Origin: Chloroflexota bacterium
GTDB taxonomy: Bacteria; Chloroflexota; Limnocylindria; Limnocylindrales; CSP1-4
Assembly: GCA_021812735.1 (NCBI GenBank)
Contig: JAKAMV010000012.1
Location: 1 to 34,766 of the forward strand
Length of the DNA stretch: 34,766 nt
Direction of reading: 5' to 3'
Position numbers and translations under genes: made by a program. The notes below the pieces were generated by a model, which saw only the letters and a program-made list of their open reading frames with translations, did no database searches and was not told the DNA's origin. This document shows positions 1 to 8,627 of this stretch, one piece after another (the first letter of the stretch is position 1; every line of letters begins with the position of its first letter).

Positions 1-8
1 GGAGTGAA

Positions 9-752
9 ATGACCCTCGACATCGCGAACCTGTCCGAGCGCGACATCGCCAAGACCATCGACCACAGCCTGCTGCGGCCCGAGCTCGACGACCGCCAGAT
101 CGAGGAGGGCTGCGCGCTGGCCGCCAAGTACGACGTCGCCTCGGTCTGCTGCCGCCCGGCGGACGTCCGCCGGGCGGTCGGGCTGCTCTCGGGCACCGAC
201 GTGGCGGTTGGCGCCACCGTCGGCTTCCCGCACGGCAACCACCGCACGCAGACCAAGGTGGCGGAGGCGCGGCAGGCGCTCGCGGACGGGGCGACCGAGC
301 TCGACATGGTGCTCCAGATCGCCGCGCTCAAGTCCGGCCGCGATGCCGACGTCGAGGCCGACATCGCCGCCGTCGTCGAGGTGGCCCACGCGGCAGGCGC
401 CATCGTCAAGGTGATCTTCGAGAACGCCTACCTGACCGATGCGGAGAAGGTGCGGGCGTGCCGTCTGTCCGAGGCGGCAGGAGCCGATTTCGTCAAGACC
501 AGCACTGGCTTCGCGCCGTCGGGCGCCACCCACGACGATCTGCGACTGATGCGGGCGAACACCTCGTCGCGCGTCCGGATCAAGGCGGCCGGAGGCGTCC
601 GGACGCTCGACGCCCTCCTCGCCGTGATGGAGCTGGGCGTGACGCGCATCGGCGCCACCGCCACCGAGGCGATCATCCTCGAGTTCCGCGCCCGCAAGTC
701 GGGCCTCGCCACGGCCACCACGACGCCCGCGGGCGACGAGGGGGGGTATTGA
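9..752 (+). CDS. deoC: Deoxyribose-phosphate aldolase
   Basis: This 247-residue class I aldolase cleaves 2-deoxy-D-ribose 5-phosphate (or a related deoxy-sugar phosphate) to acetaldehyde and glyceraldehyde 3-phosphate in the cytosol. The TIM-barrel signatures are all visible: Asp99 in ELDMVLQI, the Schiff-base Lys163 in FVKTSTGF, and the second active-site lysine Lys192 in IKAAGGVRT. The length is normal for bacterial DeoC. The ATG at 9 follows a GGAG at the very edge of the window, so any upstream operon partner is out of view. The stop overlaps the next start by one base (TGATG), so it is co-translated with the oxidoreductase. In this context it probably serves as the retro-aldol step of the sugar imported by the ABC system downstream. 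The family assignment is firm; the physiological substrate is inferred. Confidence 0.95.
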   Translation: MTLDIANLSERDIAKTIDHSLLRPELDDRQIEEGCALAAKYDVASVCCRPADVRRAVGLLSGTDVAVGATVGFPHGNHRTQTKVAEARQALADGATELDMVLQIAALKSGRDADVEADIAAVVEVAHAAGAIVKVIFENAYLTDAEKVRACRLSEAAGADFVKTSTGFAPSGATHDDLRLMRANTSSRVRIKAAGGVRTLDALLAVMELGVTRIGATATEAIILEFRARKSGLATATTTPAGDEGGY

Positions 753-1813
753 TGCCCGCCCCGGTTCGAATCGGCATGCTCGGCTGCGGGTTCATTGGGG
801 AGTTCCACGCCCTCGGCCTGCGCTACGTCAGGGAGGCGCAGCTCGTTGCCGGCTGCGACGCCGACGCCGCGCGCCGCGAGGCCTACGCCGCCCGCTTCGG
901 CTGCCGCCCCGTCGCCACGCTCGACGAGCTGTGCGCCGATCCCGAGGTGGACCTGGCGGTCGTGTCGCTCCCCAACCACCTCCACCGCGACGCGGTGCTC
1001 CGGCTCGCCGCCGCGGGCAAGGGCGTCGCGTGCACCAAACCGCTGGGTCGCAACGCCGCCGAGGCGCGCGCGATGCTGCGCGCGGTCGACGAGGCGGGCG
1101 TGTTCAACGCCTACCTCGAGAACGTGATCTTCAATCCCGACCTGCTCCGGATGCGGGCGATGGTCGAGGCTGGGTCGATCGGCCGACTGACCACCGTCCG
1201 CGCCCGCGAGGGCCACTCGGGCCCGCACGCCGCCCACTTCTGGAACGCCGAGCTGGCGGGCGGTGGGGCGCTGCTCGACATGGCTTCGCACGGCGCCGAG
1301 TACGCCCGCTTCCTGTTCGGCAAGGACGCCGAGGTGGCCGAGGTGTTCGCGTGGGGCGCCACCCTCGTCCACGGGGAGCGGACCACGGGCGAGGACAACG
1401 CCATGATGGTCATGCGCCTGGCCGACGGCCGGGCCGCGACGATCGACGTCTCGTGGTCCTCGAGGGGTGGGCTCGAGGGCCGGTTCGAGGCCTACGGCGA
1501 CGCGGGCCGCCTGGTCACCGACATCAGCGTGGGCTCGCTGAAGGCGTTCGTGGAGCGGCCTGCCGGATACGTCGTGGAGAAGGCGGACGCCGAGACCGGC
1601 TGGCTGTTCCCCGTGCCCGACGAAGTCCGCGTCCACGGCCACGACCTGATGATGGCCGACGTCGTGGGCGCCTTCGCCGAGGGCCGGCAGCCCCGGGAGA
1701 CCTTCCGCGACGGTTTCGCTGTCAACGCCGTGCTCGACGCCGCCTACCGGTCGATGCGCAGCGGGCGCTGGGAGGCCGTGGAGCCCACCCCCATGCCGGC
1801 GGTCGTCAGATGA
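752..1813 (+). CDS. Gfo/Idh/MocA-family NAD(P)-dependent oxidoreductase
   Basis: This is a 353-residue cytosolic sugar or cyclitol dehydrogenase. The N-terminal Rossmann fold begins with GCGFIG (residues 11-16). The family's Lys-Pro motif appears as CTKPLG (Lys96), with Thr where most members have Glu. The C-terminal alpha/beta domain carries the LLDMASHGAEY stretch, in which Asp and His are the usual catalytic residues. I chose the ATG at 752, overlapping the deoC stop, because the Rossmann fold starts immediately after it; a longer in-frame extension upstream would lie inside deoC. It overlaps the next gene by four bases (ATGA). Members act on inositols, glucose derivatives and many other sugars, so the substrate cannot be specified. 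It probably oxidises the sugar taken up by the neighbouring ABC transporter. Confidence 0.9.
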   Translation: MPAPVRIGMLGCGFIGEFHALGLRYVREAQLVAGCDADAARREAYAARFGCRPVATLDELCADPEVDLAVVSLPNHLHRDAVLRLAAAGKGVACTKPLGRNAAEARAMLRAVDEAGVFNAYLENVIFNPDLLRMRAMVEAGSIGRLTTVRAREGHSGPHAAHFWNAELAGGGALLDMASHGAEYARFLFGKDAEVAEVFAWGATLVHGERTTGEDNAMMVMRLADGRAATIDVSWSSRGGLEGRFEAYGDAGRLVTDISVGSLKAFVERPAGYVVEKADAETGWLFPVPDEVRVHGHDLMMADVVGAFAEGRQPRETFRDGFAVNAVLDAAYRSMRSGRWEAVEPTPMPAVVR

Positions 1814-2595
1814 CCGCGGCCACGGCTTGGCTCGCGGACGCCGCGGACGTGATCGCGCGCGTGGCCGCTACCCAGGCCGACGGCATCGAGACCGCGAGCG
1901 AGTGGTGTGCCGACGCCATCGCCTCGGACGGGCTCGTGCACCTGTTCGGCACGGGCCATTCACGGATCCCGGTGGAGGAGATGTTCCCGCGGTACGGCTC
2001 GTACCCCGGGTTCAACCCCATCGTGGAGCTGTCCATGACGTTCCACACGCAGGTGGTGGGCGCCAACGGGCAGCGCCAGGCGATGTTCATCGAGCGGACG
2101 CCGGGCCTGGCCGAGGTGATCCTGTCCAACTTCCGGTTTGGCGCTCGAGACGTGATGGTGGTCTTCTCGGCCAGCGGCCTGACCGCGGTCCCGGTCGAGA
2201 TGGCCCGCGGCGCGAAGTCCCGCGGCCTGCGGGTCGTCGCCGTCACGTCCGTTGCCCAGTCCCTGGCCGGGGAGCCCGAGCCCGCCGCAGGCGCCCGGCT
2301 CCTCGAGGTGGCCGACCTCGTCCTCGACGTGTGCAGTCCGGCCGCCGACGCCTCGGTGGCCATCGAGGGGCTGGAGGCTCCCGTCGGCCCCCTGTCCACG
2401 GTGGGGGCGGTCGCCATCGTCAACGCTGTCAAGTCCCGGACCGCCGAGCTGCTCGTGCGTCGCGGGGCGATGCCTCCCGTGATCAGCCGCGCGAGCGCGG
2501 TCGGCGCCGCACGGTCGCGGGAGCTGTTCGACCAGGCCTATCGAGAGCATGCGCGGCGGCTCGCCCGTGCGATCGACCAGCAGGGAGGTGAGTGA
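1810..2595 (+). CDS. SIS-domain phosphosugar-binding protein (UPF0309-like)
   Basis: This 261-residue protein contains a sugar-isomerase (SIS) fold. LFGTGHSRIPVEEM near residue 45 is the phosphosugar-binding loop, and VVFSASGLTAVPVEMA is the second SIS strand-loop with its Ser-x-Ser/Gly motif. Length and the GTGHS start of the domain resemble the UPF0309/sugar isomerase domain proteins more than the shorter GmhA or KpsF types. The ATG at 1810 overlaps the preceding stop (ATGA). It probably isomerises, or senses, the phosphorylated form of the imported sugar (an aldose-ketose or amino-sugar step feeding DeoC). A regulatory phosphosugar sensor is possible but less likely, as there is no DNA-binding domain. 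Confidence 0.85.
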   Translation: MTAATAWLADAADVIARVAATQADGIETASEWCADAIASDGLVHLFGTGHSRIPVEEMFPRYGSYPGFNPIVELSMTFHTQVVGANGQRQAMFIERTPGLAEVILSNFRFGARDVMVVFSASGLTAVPVEMARGAKSRGLRVVAVTSVAQSLAGEPEPAAGARLLEVADLVLDVCSPAADASVAIEGLEAPVGPLSTVGAVAIVNAVKSRTAELLVRRGAMPPVISRASAVGAARSRELFDQAYREHARRLARAIDQQGGE

Positions 2596-2686
2596 CGGCG
2601 GAGCGGCGACCACTTGGGGAACCCGATTCACGGCGGACCTGCTCCACGATGGAGTGCCCGGCCGCCGGCAGGAGGAGAGTAGGTTC

Positions 2687-3805
2687 ATGAAGCGATTTGC
2701 GAAGGCCCGCGCGCTGGTCGCCTTGATGGCGGTCGCGGTTGTCGTTGGCGCGTGCAGCTCGTCGTCGGCCTCGCCCGCCGCGAGCGCGGCGTCGACGGGC
2801 CCGTTCGCGCTCGGCTACTCCAACGGCGGCGGCGTGGGCAACGGCTTCCGCGAGGAGCAGGTGTGCACCGCCAAGGCCGAGGCGGCCGCCCTGGGCACGT
2901 CCAAGATCTCCGGGCTGACGGTCATCCACCGCAACACCGACGCCGCGGGGCAGCTGTCCGACCTGCGCGACCTGATCTCCAAGAACGTCAAGGCGATCGT
3001 GTTCAACCCGAACGATCCCGACGCGCTGAACCCGGCCCTCGCCGAGGCGCACAAGGCGGGCATCGTGACGGTTTCCGTCGACGCCTACGTGACCGACCCG
3101 AACACCTGGAACCTGTACAACAACCAGGTCAAGTACGCATACCTCGGCGCCACATGGCTGTTCAAGCAGATGGGCGGCAAGGGGACCGTCTGGTACACCC
3201 GTGGCCTCGCCGGCCACCCGGCCGACTCCGACCGCGACATCGGCTTCAACCAGGCGCTGAAGGAGAACCCGGGCATCACCGTCATCAACCCCGGCGGCAC
3301 CTTCACTGGCTGGGATCCCAAGACCGCGACCCAGATCACCAACGACTTCATCTCGAGCGGCAAGTACGACTCGATCCAGGGCATCTGGGCGTCGGGCATG
3401 GGCGCGCAGATCGTCGACGCGATCAAGGCCGCCAACAAGAAGTTCGTGCCGATCGCCGACGCCGACATCGGTGCGTTCGTCAAGCAGCTGCTCGATCCGA
3501 CCGACTACCCGGGCCTCGTCGGCGCGGCCGTGACCAACACGGCCTCCGTTGGCGGCGCGGGCGTGAACATGGCCTACAAGCTGCTCAGCGGCCAGACGGT
3601 CACGCCGTCCTCGGGCGCTGGACGGCCGAATACGGTTCTGCTCGATCCGCAGATCCTCGACAACACGACGGACCAGGGCAAGGCCGACCTCCAGAAGTGG
3701 ATCTCGGTCCCGGGCATGGATCCGCTGTGGCCGCTGAGCCTGTCGATCCCGGGTTGGACCACCTACGATCCGAACACGGTCCCGTCGTCCTGCAAGGGCG
3801 CGTGA
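2687..3805 (+). CDS. Sugar ABC transporter substrate-binding lipoprotein
   Basis: This 372-residue extracytoplasmic receptor belongs to the periplasmic-binding-protein 4 (ribose/galactose-like) family. A lipoprotein signal peptide is seen: positive N-terminus (MKRFAKAR), hydrophobic core, then the lipobox VGAC with lipidated Cys23 and a Ser/Ala/Pro linker. The mature part has the two-lobe fold starting at FALGYSNGGG, with NTDAAGQLSDLRDLI and NPNDPDALNPALAEAHKAGI typical of sugar binders. The start at 2687 has a strong GGAGGAGAG site at 2671-2679. It sits directly upstream of the ATPase gene, separated by a long hairpin (3826-3860). The ligand is probably a pentose, hexose or deoxy-sugar derivative, judging from the catabolic genes around it; the exact ligand is not readable. 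Confidence 0.93.
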   Translation: MKRFAKARALVALMAVAVVVGACSSSSASPAASAASTGPFALGYSNGGGVGNGFREEQVCTAKAEAAALGTSKISGLTVIHRNTDAAGQLSDLRDLISKNVKAIVFNPNDPDALNPALAEAHKAGIVTVSVDAYVTDPNTWNLYNNQVKYAYLGATWLFKQMGGKGTVWYTRGLAGHPADSDRDIGFNQALKENPGITVINPGGTFTGWDPKTATQITNDFISSGKYDSIQGIWASGMGAQIVDAIKAANKKFVPIADADIGAFVKQLLDPTDYPGLVGAAVTNTASVGGAGVNMAYKLLSGQTVTPSSGAGRPNTVLLDPQILDNTTDQGKADLQKWISVPGMDPLWPLSLSIPGWTTYDPNTVPSSCKGA

Positions 3806-3825
3806 CCCCCTGACGATCGACCAGT

Positions 3826-3860
3826 GCGAGGGGGCGCCGGCACCGCCGGCGCCCCCTCGC
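3826..3860 (+). terminator. Perfect 15-bp GC-rich hairpin between receptor and ATPase genes
   Basis: Arms 3826-3840 (GCGAGGGGGCGCCGG) and 3846-3860 are perfect reverse complements around the 5-nt loop CACCG. There is no T-tract after it, so it may act as a partial terminator or as a 3' mRNA stabiliser. Either would leave more receptor transcript than ATPase/permease transcript, which is common in binding-protein ABC operons. Confidence 0.75.
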
Positions 3861-3888
3861 GTCCCACCCAACCACGAAACGGGAACCG

Positions 3889-5460
3889 ATGACCCTGATC
3901 GCCACCGACCTGTTGCTCAACGCGACCGGCATCGCCAAGACCTACGGGGCTGTCGTCGCGCTGCGGAACGCGTCGCTGGGCGTGCGCCCCGGGGAGGTTC
4001 ACGCGCTGCTGGGCGCCAACGGCGCCGGCAAGAGCACCCTCGTCAAGATCCTCACCGGTGCCGTCCGGCCGGACGCGGGGAGCATCGCGGTGCGCGGCAG
4101 GGCGCGCACCGTCCACTCGCCGGGCGAGGCGCGCCGGGGCGGGCTGGTGTCCGTCTACCAGGAGCCCGCCCTGATCCCGGACCTCGACATCCGGGCGAAC
4201 CTGCGGCTCACGCAGACGCCCGTCGAGGCGTTCCGCCACTGGGTCAGCGAGCTCGGCCTCGCCGACCTCGACCTGTCGAGCCTGGCGCGGCGCCTGCCGC
4301 TTGCCTCGCTCCGGGTCATCGACTTGGCCCGCGCGCTCGCGGACGAGCCGGACGTCCTGATGCTCGACGAGATGACCGCGGCGCTGCCCGCGAACCTCAC
4401 CGAGCGTGTCCTCGAGGTGGTCGCCGGCCGCAAGGGGGGCGAGCACTCCGTGATCTTCATCTCGCACCGGATGATCGAGATCGCGGCGCTGTGCGATCGG
4501 GCGACCGTCCTGCGCGAGGGAGAGACGGTCGGCGTGGTCGACGTCTCGGCGGGCTCCGAGGATCGGATCGTCGAGCTGATGCTCGGGCAGATGGCGGCCG
4601 CGATGCCGGCCGTCGCGCGGCGCACCCAGACGGCCAGCTTCGCCGAGGGAACGGCCCCCCGGCTCTCGGTGAAGGGCGTCGGCGACGACCACCGGCTCCA
4701 CGCCGTGTCCTTCGACGTCCACCCGGGCGAGGTCGTGGGCGTCGTGGCGCTCGAGGGCCAGGGCCAGGACGAGCTGTTCGACATCCTGGCGGGGTCGACT
4801 CGACCGGCCACGGGGGAGCTCGTGATCGACGGCAAGCCGGTGACGTTCCGGCATCCCGCCGACGCCATTCGGAACGGCGTGGTCTACGTGCCCGCCGACC
4901 GCGCCGAGGCCCTGCTGATGCAGCGGTCGGTGCGCGAGAACATCGCCATGCCGTTCGTCACGCGCATCCCCGACTGGGGGCTGATCAACACGCGGGCCGA
5001 GCGGCGGACCGTCGACGATGCGGTCGCCAAACTCCAGATCGACGCCCGCGCCGGCAACGAGGTGAGGCGGCTGTCGGGCGGCAACCAGCAGAAGGTGACC
5101 ATCGCCCGTTGGGTCGCGCGAGGCGTCCGGACCATGCTCTGCTTCGACCCCACGCGGGGCATCGACATCCGGACCAAGCAGCAGATCTACGTGCTGCTCC
5201 GCGACCTCGCGGAGGCTGGCGCCGCCGTGCTCCTCTACACCTCGGAGCTGAAAGAGGTCCAGCTCGTGTGCGATCGCGCGGTCGTCATCTTCGGCGGCCG
5301 CATCGTGGGGGAGATCCAGGGCGCGGTGGCCGATGAGCCCACGCTGCTCCGGGCCGCCTACAACCTCGCCTCCGACGCGGCCATCCCGGAGCTGGCGGTC
5401 GGGCCGGCCGACGGTCCATCTCACGCGCCGCCGCCCCCTGGCACGGAGGACGGTCGGTGA
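3889..5460 (+). CDS. Sugar ABC transporter ATP-binding protein (RbsA-like, two domains)
   Basis: This 523-residue double ATPase energises the sugar importer at the inner face of the membrane. Domain 1 has a complete Walker A (GANGAGKST, residues 42-50), but its signature motif is degenerate (LPLASLR in place of LSxxxQ) and its Walker B reads LMLDEMTAAL. Domain 2 lacks a canonical Walker A (VALEGQGQDE), has a good signature (LSGGNQQK) and a Walker B ending CFDP. This complementary degeneration is usual for RbsA/MglA-type proteins, where one composite site is active. The ATG at 3889 has only a weak GGGAA site. The last codons overlap the GTG of the first permease. Substrate is a sugar, as for the receptor upstream. 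Confidence 0.94.
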   Translation: MTLIATDLLLNATGIAKTYGAVVALRNASLGVRPGEVHALLGANGAGKSTLVKILTGAVRPDAGSIAVRGRARTVHSPGEARRGGLVSVYQEPALIPDLDIRANLRLTQTPVEAFRHWVSELGLADLDLSSLARRLPLASLRVIDLARALADEPDVLMLDEMTAALPANLTERVLEVVAGRKGGEHSVIFISHRMIEIAALCDRATVLREGETVGVVDVSAGSEDRIVELMLGQMAAAMPAVARRTQTASFAEGTAPRLSVKGVGDDHRLHAVSFDVHPGEVVGVVALEGQGQDELFDILAGSTRPATGELVIDGKPVTFRHPADAIRNGVVYVPADRAEALLMQRSVRENIAMPFVTRIPDWGLINTRAERRTVDDAVAKLQIDARAGNEVRRLSGGNQQKVTIARWVARGVRTMLCFDPTRGIDIRTKQQIYVLLRDLAEAGAAVLLYTSELKEVQLVCDRAVVIFGGRIVGEIQGAVADEPTLLRAAYNLASDAAIPELAVGPADGPSHAPPPPGTEDGR

Positions 5461-6461
5461 GCGCCGCGGCTGTGTCGGCCGGCACCCGCAACTCCGGAAT
5501 GGCGGCGGCCCTCCGCGGTGCGCTGCGCAAGAACACCTGGACGGTCGGCCTCCTCGGGCTGCTGACCGGGCTCCTCGTGTTCGCGAAGCTCGTCCAGCCC
5601 ACGTACGGCGCGATCTCGATCCAGGGGCTGGGCACCTCGGTCATGCCGCTCGCGATCGCCGCAGTGGCGCAGACCGTCGTCGTGATCGCCGGTGGGATCG
5701 ACCTCTCGATCGGATCGATGATGGCGCTCACCAGCGTCGTCGCCGCCACCGCCATGTACAAACAGCCCGACAGCGTCTCGATCGCTGTCGTCATCGGCGT
5801 GCTCGCCCTCGGCCTCGCCCTCGGCGCGGTGAACGGGTTCCTGGTCGTGACCACCAAGGTCCCGGACATCGTCGTCACCCTGGCAATGTCGTTCGTCTGG
5901 GCCGGCTTCGCGCTGATCGTCCGGCCCGCGCCTGGCGGGGGCGCCGCGCAGTGGCTCATGGACCTCGCCGTCGGCCCGTTCCTGGTCGAGTGGATCCCAC
6001 AGGCGACGGTCGCCATGCTGATCGTCGTGGCAGTCGTCTGGATCCCGCTTCGGCGGTCGCGCCTCGGCCTGTCGTTCTATGCCGTGGGAAGCAACAGCCT
6101 CGCGGCGTTCCGGAGCGGCGTGCCCGTCGGCCGCACCAAGTGGGCCTCCTATGTCGTGGGCGGGCTGTTCGCCGCACTGGGTGGCCTGGCGCTCACGGCG
6201 AGCACCGGGATCGGCACACCGGTCCCCGGGCCGTACACCCTTGAAGCGGTGGCCGCGGTGGTCCTTGGCGGGGTGAGCCTCGCGGGCGGCCGTGGCGGAG
6301 TCGTGGGGCCGATCATCGCGGTGGTCGTGCTCCAGCTCGTCCGCACCGACATGACGTTCATGAGCATCGACACCAACCTCGCCATCGTCGCACAGGGCGT
6401 GATCCTGATCGGCGTGGTGATGCTCGGCAGCCTGCTCGAGATCCGGAGGGCCGCCCGATGA
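5457..6461 (+). CDS. Sugar ABC transporter permease 1
   Basis: This 334-residue polytopic membrane protein of the BPD_transp_2 (RbsC/XylH) family has about nine hydrophobic segments. The family hallmarks are seen: GGIDLSIGSMMAL, NGFLVVTTKVPDIVVTLAMS and VVLGGVSLAGGRGG. It forms half of the transmembrane channel of the sugar importer. The start is GTG at 5457, within a GTGA overlap with the ATPase stop, so translation is coupled. It is followed by a four-base overlap with a second, non-identical permease, so the transporter is predicted to be a permease heterodimer. Confidence 0.93.
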   Translation: MSAAAVSAGTRNSGMAAALRGALRKNTWTVGLLGLLTGLLVFAKLVQPTYGAISIQGLGTSVMPLAIAAVAQTVVVIAGGIDLSIGSMMALTSVVAATAMYKQPDSVSIAVVIGVLALGLALGAVNGFLVVTTKVPDIVVTLAMSFVWAGFALIVRPAPGGGAAQWLMDLAVGPFLVEWIPQATVAMLIVVAVVWIPLRRSRLGLSFYAVGSNSLAAFRSGVPVGRTKWASYVVGGLFAALGGLALTASTGIGTPVPGPYTLEAVAAVVLGGVSLAGGRGGVVGPIIAVVVLQLVRTDMTFMSIDTNLAIVAQGVILIGVVMLGSLLEIRRAAR

Positions 6462-7444
6462 CCGCCACCCTCGGCCGGCGCCTGCGGACCGCGGCTGGCT
6501 GGCGCGCCCTGTTCCGGGACCAGCCGGTCATCCCGCTGCTGGGCCTGCTCGCGGTCCTGGTCGTGGTCATCGAGGTCGTCGATCCGGGCATCGTGAGCGT
6601 GGAGTGGGCCGGCGTCATCATCAAGGCGTCGGTTCCGCTCGCGATCCTGGCCGGGTGCCAGACCATCGCCATGCTGACGGGCGGGATCGACCTGTCGGTC
6701 GGCGCCGTCGCCTCGATGACGGGCTTCGTGACCGCGACCATGATCCACAGCCCGGGCGGCTGGGTGGAGGGGATCGTCATCTCGCTGGCCGCCGCCGCGC
6801 TCGCGGGCCTCGTGACCGGCGTCGGGGTTGGCGTCTTCCGCGTGCACCCGCTGATCATGACCCTGGGCATCAGCTTCGTCGTGCTCGGGCTGGCCAACGT
6901 GTGGCAGCTCCAGAACGTCCAGACGGGCTCGGGCGTCCCGCCAGAACTGCGTACGCTCGGATCGGGCGCGCTGTTCGAGATCCTGCCCTACAGCCTGGTC
7001 GTGTTCGTCCCGGTGATGCTGCTCATCCTGGTGGGGTTGAAGCGCACCGGCTACGGGCGCCTGCTGTATGCGGTCGGCGACAACCCGGTTGCGGCCCGCC
7101 TCTCGGGCGCCCGTTCCTGGCAGGTCCTGATCGTGCTGTACATGATCTCGGCCCTTCTGGCCGGTGTCGCCGGCCTGATCCTCTCGGGCTACGCAAACAC
7201 GGCCAGCGTGTCCCTCGCGGACAGCTCGGTCCTGCCGTCGATCGCCGCGGCGGTGATCGGCGGAACGTCGATCCTGGGCGGACGCGGCGGCTACAGCGGC
7301 TCGATCGTGGGCGCCTTGATCCTGACGGTGCTCTCGGCCCTCCTCATCGTCATGGGGCTGCCCGAGCCGAGCCGCCAGATCGTGTTCGGCGCGATCATCG
7401 TGGTCATGGCGGCGGCATACACCCGAGTCACGTCGGAGTCCTGA
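6458..7444 (+). CDS. Sugar ABC transporter permease 2
   Basis: This 328-residue permease is a diverged paralogue of the preceding gene, with the same landmarks (GGIDLSVGAVASMTGF, VGVFRVHPLIMTLGIS, AAVIGGTSILGGRGG). It has around nine or ten membrane segments. The ATG at 6458 overlaps the previous stop (ATGA). Two unlike permeases plus one double-domain ATPase and one receptor form a complete sugar importer of the CUT2 class. The ROK kinase follows two bases after its stop, so import and phosphorylation are co-expressed. Confidence 0.93.
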   Translation: MTATLGRRLRTAAGWRALFRDQPVIPLLGLLAVLVVVIEVVDPGIVSVEWAGVIIKASVPLAILAGCQTIAMLTGGIDLSVGAVASMTGFVTATMIHSPGGWVEGIVISLAAAALAGLVTGVGVGVFRVHPLIMTLGISFVVLGLANVWQLQNVQTGSGVPPELRTLGSGALFEILPYSLVVFVPVMLLILVGLKRTGYGRLLYAVGDNPVAARLSGARSWQVLIVLYMISALLAGVAGLILSGYANTASVSLADSSVLPSIAAAVIGGTSILGGRGGYSGSIVGALILTVLSALLIVMGLPEPSRQIVFGAIIVVMAAAYTRVTSES

Positions 7445-7446
7445 CG

Positions 7447-8373
7447 ATGGCCGCGTCCCGCCACCTCGGCCTCGACCTCGGCGGCACCAACGTCAAGTGG
7501 GCCGTCGTCGAGCACGACGGCACGACGTGGGCGGCGATCGCGCGCGACCAGGTGCCGACGCGCTATGCGGCGGAACCGCAGGACGTGCCGGCCGGCATCG
7601 TCGCCCAGCTGGGCGAGGTGGCGGTGGCTACCACCGCAGCCTGGGGCCCGCTCGACAGCATCGGGATCGGCGTCCCCGGACTGTACGACCCGGTCACCGG
7701 CTGCACGCGGTTCATCGTGAACATGCCGGGCCCGTGGGCCGGGCTGCCGGTCGCGGGGCCAGTGGCCGAGGCGGCTGGCGTGCCCGCGTTCCTGATCAAC
7801 GACGCGCGCGCGTTCGGTCTGGCGGAGCTGCGGCTCGGCGCCGGCCGAGGGGCGAGCTCCATGGTGGGGCTGACGCTCGGCACCGGCGTGGGCGGGGTGA
7901 TCGCGATCGGGGGCCAGGTCCACCAAGGCCACGACGGGACGGCAGGCGAGATCGGCCACCAGACCATCGACCCCGACGGGCCGTGGTGCAACTGCGGCAA
8001 CCGCGGCTGCGTGGAGGCCTACGCGCGGGCGGACCAGATCAGCGCTGCGTGCGGCACCCCGAGCGTGGAGGAGGCGGTCCGGGCGGCTCGTGCGGGCGAG
8101 CCCCGGGCGCTGCGAGGTCTCGCCGACGTGGGACGCTACATCGGCATCGGCATCGCCAACATGATCACCGTGATCTCCCCGGACCGGATCGTCTTGGGCG
8201 GCGGCGTCGCGGCGGCGGGGGACCTGCTGTTCGGGCCCATCCGAGTCGAGATCGCCCGTCGCGTCACCACGACTTCGGTCGACGCGGTGCAGCTGGTCGC
8301 CGCCGAGCTGGGGACGTGGGCGGGCGCGATTGGCGCCGCCGTGCACGGGGCGGAGCGCGCTGCGGAGGGGTGA
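7447..8373 (+). CDS. ROK-family sugar kinase
   Basis: This 308-residue cytosolic kinase transfers phosphate from ATP to a sugar. The phosphate loop DLGGTNVK is at residues 10-17, the catalytic base is Asp119 (LINDARAF), and the zinc-binding ROK signature is intact (His171 and CNCGNRGC, Cys181, 183 and 188). There is no N-terminal helix-turn-helix, so it is an enzyme and not a NagC/XylR-type repressor. The ATG at 7447 lies two bases after the permease stop. It most likely phosphorylates the incoming sugar so that the SIS protein and DeoC can act on it. Glucokinase or N-acetylhexosamine kinase activity is possible. Confidence 0.92.
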   Translation: MAASRHLGLDLGGTNVKWAVVEHDGTTWAAIARDQVPTRYAAEPQDVPAGIVAQLGEVAVATTAAWGPLDSIGIGVPGLYDPVTGCTRFIVNMPGPWAGLPVAGPVAEAAGVPAFLINDARAFGLAELRLGAGRGASSMVGLTLGTGVGGVIAIGGQVHQGHDGTAGEIGHQTIDPDGPWCNCGNRGCVEAYARADQISAACGTPSVEEAVRAARAGEPRALRGLADVGRYIGIGIANMITVISPDRIVLGGGVAAAGDLLFGPIRVEIARRVTTTSVDAVQLVAAELGTWAGAIGAAVHGAERAAEG

Positions 8374-8440
8374 TCGCGGGTCGGCGGGGAGAGTGGGGAG
8401 CGGGAGGTCGGGGAGCACCGCCGGCCAGTCGGTCTACCGC

Positions 8441-8589
8441 CCGGGCGAGTCGGGCAGGACTCATCCGCCGGGCGAGTCGGGCAGGACTCAACCAGCGGCA
8501 GAGCCACGCTCGGCACAGCCACCCAAGCCCGCCCTTGGACCACGGCGCCCTCTCGCGGCGCCCTGGGTTGAGTCCCAGGCGACTCGCCC
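8441..8589. repeat. Tandem 23-nt direct repeat with a third, inverted, diverged copy
   Basis: This lies in the 254-bp non-coding gap between two convergent genes. Two identical 23-nt units (8441-8463 and 8468-8490, core GGGCGAGTCGGGCAGGACTC) are separated by 4 nt. A third copy lies inverted at 8569-8589 and differs only in the four central bases of its 21 nt. The second and third copies can pair over about 24 nt including the extension GGACTCAACC/GGTTGAGTCC (8484-8493 and 8567-8576). The loop holds a further GGCGCC palindrome pair near 8545-8562. The structure could act as a bidirectional terminator. I see no gene in the gap. Confidence 0.7.
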
Positions 8590-8627
8590 CGCGCGTCACG
8601 GCGCGACCGAGCGGTCCGCCCTCGGGG

